Below the pieces are notes generated by a model, which was not told where the DNA came from, searched no databases, and saw only the letters and a program-made list of their open reading frames with translations. From Stomoxys calcitrans (lineage: Eukaryota; Arthropoda; Insecta; Diptera; Muscidae), in the NCBI RefSeq assembly GCF_963082655.1, contig NC_081552.1, positions 56,360,737-56,424,736 on the forward strand: a DNA stretch of 64,000 bases. The letters are read 5' to 3'. A program made the translations under genes and the position numbers. Each line of letters opens with the position of its first letter. Position 1 is the first letter of the stretch. Shown here in pieces: positions 58,971-64,000 of the stretch.

Positions 58971-59818
58971 ATTTCGAGCCCGCATTTTATTCAAAGTATA
59001 TATATTCTTGATCGTCGTGGTAATTTAAGTCGATCTAGCCATGTCCGTCCGTCTGCCGTCCGTCCGTCTGTCTGTCGAAAGCTTGAAATGTTGCACAAAT
59101 ACCTCTTAATAGTGCAGGTCTGTTGGGATTGTAAATGGGCCATTTCGGTTCATAACCTATTATAGGCGTAATATAAATCCGTCTGGGATCTTTACTTCTT
59201 GTGCCTCTAGGGGGCGCAATTGTTATCCGATTTGGCTGAATTTTTGTACAACAGCTTCTCCCGTGACCCTCAATATACGTGGTCTGAATTGGTTAACAGC
59301 CTCATACAGCTCCCATATAAATCGAACTATATTTGGATATAGCTGCCATAGAAACCAACGGACCGATTTAGGGTCTATGCCCGTTTAAGCCGCATTTCGC
59401 TGAAATTCTGAACTGTGAGTTTTATTAGACCCATCGAAATCCGAACCAAAAATGGTCCAGATCGGAATAAATTTAGATATTCTTTCCATATAGACCGATT
59501 TGCCGATTTTGTGTCTTAGACGCATTTATTACCCGACTTCGCTCAAATCTGGAACAGTGAGTTGTAATAAGACTCACAACATCCGCCTCGCCACAACATC
59601 TGGTCTAGATCGGGCTGCATTTATATATAGCTGCCATAGAGACCAATCTTCAGGTTTATGGTCTAAAGACCATAAAAGGCGATTTCCAACCCAAATATGG
59701 CCCAGATCGGACCGTATTTAGATACTGCTGTCATATAGATCGATCATCCGAATTAGGGCTAAATAACATGAACGGCACACCTTTTACCCGATTTCGCTGA
59801 AATTTCGCGTTTTTACTA
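58971..59818 (+). mobile_element. H-A/H-B composite, both termini missing
   Basis: Starts in the leader (AAAGTATATATATTCTTGATC), GTCCGTCCGTCTGTC tract, two H-A monomers, and near 59325 changes to H-B-type monomers (TATTTGGATATAGCTGCC, GGTCTATGCCCG). It stops at AAATTTCGCGTTTTTACTAG. Confidence 0.65.
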
Positions 59819-59957
59819 GTTATACCCTACACCACTACTCTGGTACTATAGGGTATTATAACTTAGTAAATTTGTTTGTAACACCCAGAAGGAAGAGAGA
59901 TACACCCATTGCTAAGCATACCGATCGACTCAGAATCACTTACTGATTCGATTTAGC
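59819..59957 (+). mobile_element. H-C 5-type end fragment
   Basis: TTATACCCTACACCACTACTC with a foldable GGGTATTATA, AGGAAGAGAGATACACCC and CGATCGACTCAGAATCAC, as at 38978. It is cut at TTCGATTTAGCC by the LINE. Confidence 0.72.
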
Positions 59958-60057
59958 CCACTCCCTTAACTCGGACTGCGTCGACGCGAAAGGCTTCGGG
60001 TTAACCAAGTTAATTGACGGCAGTCCTCTGGCCTTCACAGCCAAATCGTCTGCCCTT

Positions 60058-60697
60058 TCATTTCCCCGATACTCCGTTATGGCCCGTCACCCAAACGATG
60101 CGGATTTTGCCATCCTCAGAAAAGGCGTTAATCTCCTTCCTGCACTGCAAGACTGTTCGTGACCTTACCGTCCTGGTTGTTATTGCCCTTATGGCAATTT
60201 CACTGTCGGTAAAGATATTCACACTAGACGTCTTCGCGTTAGCACCACACCACCTCACGCATTCCGTGATCGCCGTGATCTCCGCCTGCAGGACCGTATT
60301 ATGGTCAGACAGTCTAAAATAGATCTCAGTCCCTGGGTTGTCAATGTAAACCCCCAGCACCACTCTGTCTTCTAGCTTTGATCCATCCGTGTAACATGAT
60401 CTTCCAGATGGCAATACTAGGGTTCCATCATCCAAGACTTTTTGCAGATGGCAGCAGTGCCTCGCACTAGATTTCAACGTTCATCTCAGGTATCCGATCG
60501 AAAACCTCCTCCCATCCTTCCAGGTTTCCTATCATCGCCTCGTTTATACTGCGATGGTATGAGCTGCCCCCATCCACAATCCATTCTCCCATCGCCTTAA
60601 GTCTGATAGCCGCAGTGGCTGCCTCATACTTAATCTGTATGTCAATGGGTCGGATATCTAGAATAGTCTCCAGTGCCCCAGTGGGCGTGGTCCTCAT
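60058..60697 (-). pseudogene. LINE RNase H domain region
   Basis: 60697-60467 encodes the segment before RNase H (MRTTPTGALETILDI). After a frame change, 60477-60058 encodes RNase H with its acidic residues in CYTDGSKLEDRV, LQAEITAITEC and IFTDSEIAIRAI, and the His motif WVTGHNGVSGK. The domain looks nearly intact apart from the boundary shift; downstream sequence continues weakly to 59958. Confidence 0.87.
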
Positions 60698-60733
60698 CGC
60701 TCCACCTATACCAAGACAACATGTTATCTGAAC

Positions 60734-61223
60734 CTACTGTATGGTCCTTATGTTGCACTTTTTCTCCATAGCAGTCCACGAAACTACTGAGGCGTAAGTA
60801 AGTATTGGTCTAATCACGCTCCTATAGAGCCAGTGGACTATCCTCGGATTCAAGCCCCATTTGGAACCTTTGGTCCGTCTACATAGTGCCCAACATCTGT
60901 GAGCCTTCTCAGTACGGTCCTGAATGTGACACTTCCAATTCAGTTTTTTGTCCAAGATCACACCTAAGTATTTGACCTTGTCAGATATCGAAATCGTCTT
61001 ATTGAGGAAACGTGGTGCGATAAATTGGCCCACCTTCGTCTTCCTCGTAAACAGGCATATTTCAGTCTTCTCTGGTTAAGCATTGAGGCCTCTGGGTCTA
61101 GCCCAGTCATATGTCATATGCAAGACCCTTTCGGCCCTTCTGCATAGATTTATTTATAGTGGTCACCCATAGGAGAGGCGATAAAACGCCCCCCTGTGGA
61201 TCAGTGTGTCGGTCCGCACATTG
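60734..61223 (-). pseudogene. LINE reverse transcriptase remnant, catalytic core deleted
   Basis: Starts at GAFNNVRTDTL, has two broken frames to LHMTYDWARPRGLNA, then an open 99 codons with DKVKYLGVILDKKLNWKCHI and GLNPRIVHWLYRSVIRPILT, the connection region after the RT. The YADD box and most of the palm are absent, so polymerase activity is impossible. Confidence 0.82.
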
Positions 61224-61628
61224 TTAAAAGCCCCCTCGCTTATTAGTGTTAGTACTACCCCACGAAATGTGGTGAGAGTTCGCATCGCACCCTATTAGTA
61301 CCTCGTTTCCTATCTGTTTTGCTTTCCTCACCAGCCGTTGCAGCTCCGACATGGGTGGCGGTGTCGGAGAGTCGAAAGGCATGTAAAGTAATGCCAGGTA
61401 TGCTCCACCATCTCCCTGTCTCACCACTGTTGCATCCGACCCTGACAACTCTGGGGAAAATATATTATTCACATTTTTATGACAAATAACGCAGGTCCTC
61501 GGCCGAGTACCAGTGTTAGTATAGAATAATTGGTAGTTGATATGGTTCATTCCAGAAACTTTGTTCCAGGACGTCCATGGGTGCTGAATAAAGGCAATAT
61601 GAATCTTGTCCTTGCTGTTTTTCTCCAT
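61224..61628 (-). pseudogene. LINE endonuclease domain fragment
   Basis: 134 codons of an APE-like endonuclease: IHIAFIQHPWTS, GAYLALLYMPFDSPTPPP and VLIGCDANSHHISWGSTNTN, the last being the catalytic Asp/Asn and His region of this family. It then runs into RGG joined to GAFNNVRTDTL of the RT, skipping the fingers. Confidence 0.82.
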
Positions 61629-61639
61629 CAGAGCGTATG

Positions 61640-62640
61640 TAGTAGTCTAGCTCTGGTCGAGGTTTATCGGGATTACCTCAATCATTGGTCCTCCAGTAAA
61701 TGAGCATCTTGGGAGTAGGTGATGATCTCATCGTCTGCTCCCTGTTCTTAAGACTGCATTGACTATGCTGTCACTGCACTGCCTGATGTCATCGTATAAG
61801 GTTCTTTGCCCATTCTAGTCATAAAGTCGTCGACTCTTTATGGTTCCATCGTCGAGTTCCTGTTCGTTAAGCTATATTGGGTTTCCATTCCCTGTACTGC
61901 CTGATGTTTCAATACTAGGATCTTTGCCCATCTTAGCCTTCTAAATCTTAAGTAAATGGGCTTCTTGGAAGTAGGTGATGGTATAATCATCGGCTCCCTG
62001 TTCGTTGGGTTGCGTTGAAACTCCTGTCGCTGCGCTGCCTAATGTTCCAATACTACGATCTTTACATATCCCTGTATTCCAAATCATTAAGTCGGTGATG
62101 GGTCCGTCGTCGGGTTCCTGTTTGTTAGGCTGTGTTGGGTCTCTCGCCACTGCACTGCCTGATATTTTAGTATTAGGGTCTTTGCTTATCTCAGTCTTTC
62201 CAATATTGAGAGTGATTGTCGCGTTGTAGGCCCCCTGTTTGTTTGGCGGTGTTGAGTCACCTGCCACTGCACTGCCTGATGTCGCAGAATGAAAATTTCT
62301 GCCTATTCTAGTCCTCCCAATCTTAAAAATTACAGCTTTGCTCCCATACTTGAGACTTGATCAATACCAACCACAAAAAAAGTTCCTTCCTCCTTCTCCT
62401 TCCTGTTGAAGACCTCCCACTTCTCTGCGACCAAACCTTCGTTTTGCTTGCCCAAGAATCCCAACATGCGTTCCGTCGCAAATTTACTGCCCCAACCCTT
62501 GATGGGGACCGTAGCCTTTGTGAGCTGGAGGATATCCATCTTTCTCACCAGGTCGAGCTTTGCGCCCTCCCAGAGAGCGTGAATACCTCTGAAGGGCTGT
62601 TTGACGGTATCAATACATTCCGCCGACGGGAGATCTGATT
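61640..62640 (-). pseudogene. LINE ORF1 (gag-like) remnant with 39-residue repeats
   Basis: 62548-62330 reads GWGSKFATERMLGFLG and EKWEVFNRKEKEEGTFFVVG, the conserved block I associate with ORF1 proteins of R1/LOA-type elements. It is followed on the minus strand by a tandem repeat of about 117 bp (39 codons; DPTQPNKQEPDDGPITD-like). The repeat is marked by ACTGCCTGAT at 62271, 62155, (variant) 62035, 61896 and 61779. Frames are interrupted. Confidence 0.65.
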
Positions 62641-62642
62641 CT

Positions 62643-64000
62643 TTTTATACCCACCACCGAAGGATGGGGGTGTATTCATTTCGTTATTCCGTTTGCAACA
62701 CATCGAAATATCCATTTCCGACCCTATAAAGTATATATATTCTTGATCAGCGTAAAATCGAAGACGATCTAGACATGTCCGTCCGTCTGTCTGTTGAAAT
62801 CACGCTACAGTCTTCAAAAATAAAGATATTGAGCTGAAACTTTGCACAGATTCTTCTTTTTCCATAAGCAGGTTAAGTTCGAAGATGGGCTACATCGGAC
62901 TATATCTTGATATAGCCCCCATATAGACCGATCCGCCAATTTAGGGTCTTAGGCCAATAAAAGCCACATTTATTATCCGATTTTGTTGAAATTTGGGAGA
63001 GTGAGTTTTGCTAGGTCCTTCGACATCCTCCGTCAATATGGCTCAGATCGGTCCTGATTTAGATATAGCTGCCATATAAACCGATCCTCCGATTAAGGGT
63101 CTTAGGCCCATGATTGCCATATTTATTATACGATTTTGCTGAAATTTCGGACAGTGAGTTGTCTTAGGCGCTTCGACATACTTCGTCAATTTGGCTCAGA
63201 TCGGTCCAGATTTGGATATAGCTGCCATATAGACCGATATTTCGATTTAGGGTCTTAGGCTCATAAAAGCAACATTTATCATCCGATTTTGCTGAAATTT
63301 GGGACATGGAGTTGTGCTAGGCCCTTCGATATTATTCGTCAATTTGGCTCAGATCGGTCCAGATTTTGATAAAGCTGCCATATAGACCGATCATCCGATT
63401 TAGGGTCTTAGGAGCATAAAAGGCGCATTGATTGTCCGATGTCGCCGAAATTTGGGACAGTGAGTTGTGTTAAGCCCCTTGACATACTTGTGCATTATGG
63501 CACAAATCGGTCCAGATTTTGATATAGCCGCCATATAGACCGTTCTCTCGATTTTAGGTTTTGGGTCCATAAAAAGCGCATTTATTGTCCGATGTCCCTG
63601 CAAGAAGAGACAGTGAGTTCTGTTAGGCCTTTCGACATCCTTCTTCAATTACACTCAGATCGATCAAGATTTGGATATAGCTGCCATATAGACCGATATC
63701 TCGATTTAAAGTCTTGGCCCCAAAAAAAGCGCATTTATAATCCGATTTAACTGAAATTTGACACATTGACTTATGTTAGGCTTTTCGACATCCATATTGC
63801 ATATGATTCAGATTGGTTTACTTTTAGATATAACTACTAAAAAGACCAATATTTTCTTATACATAATTGAAAGATGACTTGTACTTATTAGTATTTGGTC
63901 CAAATAGGATCATATTTCGATATACATTGATATGGGACATAAGGTATGCAATTTTCACCGGATTTTGATGAAAGGTAGTTTATCCAAAGTTCGGCCCGGC
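62643..64000 (+). mobile_element. H-B element, cut by window end in its hairpin
   Basis: Start TTTATACCCACCACCGAAGG, GTCCGTCCGTCTGTC, about seven 153-bp monomers, and at 63986-64000 the first part of the terminal palindrome (GTTCGGCCCGGC). The usual GGTGGTGGGTATCC just before it has been shortened to GGTAGTTTATCC. Confidence 0.85.

Larger units (their letters stand above)
59958..62642 (-). mobile_element. LOA/R1-like LINE, minus strand, internally deleted
   Basis: Domains in order on the minus strand: gag-like ORF1 (62640 to about 61640), APE endonuclease (61628-61224), a stump of RT (61223-60734) and RNase H (about 60440-60058). Lower A/T than the surrounding repeats. The 3' end is joined to an H-C fragment; the 5' end abuts an H-B copy. 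Confidence 0.85.

Noticed and set aside
1..64000. An autonomous Helentron/Helitron gene (Rep/helicase)
   Set aside because: I searched the frames for helicase and Rep-type motifs and found none; only non-autonomous H copies are present.

Overview
The window looks like genomic DNA of a higher fly, probably a calyptrate such as a muscid. The basis is one intron-split membrane dipeptidase gene of animal type, mariner elements, two kinds of non-LTR retrotransposon, tRNA-derived SINEs, and a dense population of hairpin-ended interspersed repeats of the type I remember from Stomoxys/Musca-like genomes. The species call is inference. I see no rRNA, true tRNA, CRISPR array or bacterial gene organisation. 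Only one host gene is well supported: the 3' exon of a peptidase M19 membrane dipeptidase at 22976-23873, with an in-frame 88-codon extension beyond its TGA.

Most of the window is a nested mosaic of one class of repeat, here called H elements. Each has a '5-type' end beginning TATACCC(T/A)CCACCA, then a run of GTCC/GTCT microsatellite, a core of 153-bp tandem monomers, an inverted copy of the terminal motif, a short palindrome such as GTTCGGCCCGGCCGAAC, and a final TTTTACTTGTT. Strand '+' in the features means the TATACCC end lies left and the hairpin end right. Three families share this plan. Family A has tail TTAGCACGC and terminal motif TATACCCTCCACCAT. Family B has tail TTAACGCC and motif ATACCCACCACC. 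Family C has motif TATACCCTACACC and a different hairpin, GTGGGCTTCGCCCAAC. The layout matches what is known of DINE-1/HINE elements, the non-autonomous Helentrons of flies, including variants with about 150-bp central tandem repeats. No Rep/helicase gene is present here.

Two further repeat types recur. R130 has monomers of about 130 bp, head CTAGCTGACCCGGG, tail GGTTCAGCCGTTTTTGAGT followed by a CAAA-rich run. R120 has units with GGTACCA and GGCATGTAGGTA, and its single array at 46985-50840 is split by several H elements.

Layout: 1-8300 is H-A, H-B and R130 repeats with a 607-bp MITE and a dead mariner. 8300-10560 is a broken LOA/R1-like LINE. 10561-22410 is mostly H-B copies with a minisatellite and a SINE. 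22411-24297 is the dipeptidase locus. 24299-27650 is a truncated H-A copy joined to a 2.3-kb (AATTA)n array. 27650-29017 is AT-rich unique DNA. 29018-31755 is an H-A tandem trimer and an H-B copy. 31757-33590 is a Jockey/CR1-like LINE on the minus strand. 33591-46507 is H elements, two SINEs, R130, a deleted mariner and a second MITE copy. 46507-59957 is more H, R120 and R130 DNA. 59958-62642 is a deleted LOA-like LINE on the minus strand. 62643-64000 is an H-B copy cut by the window edge.
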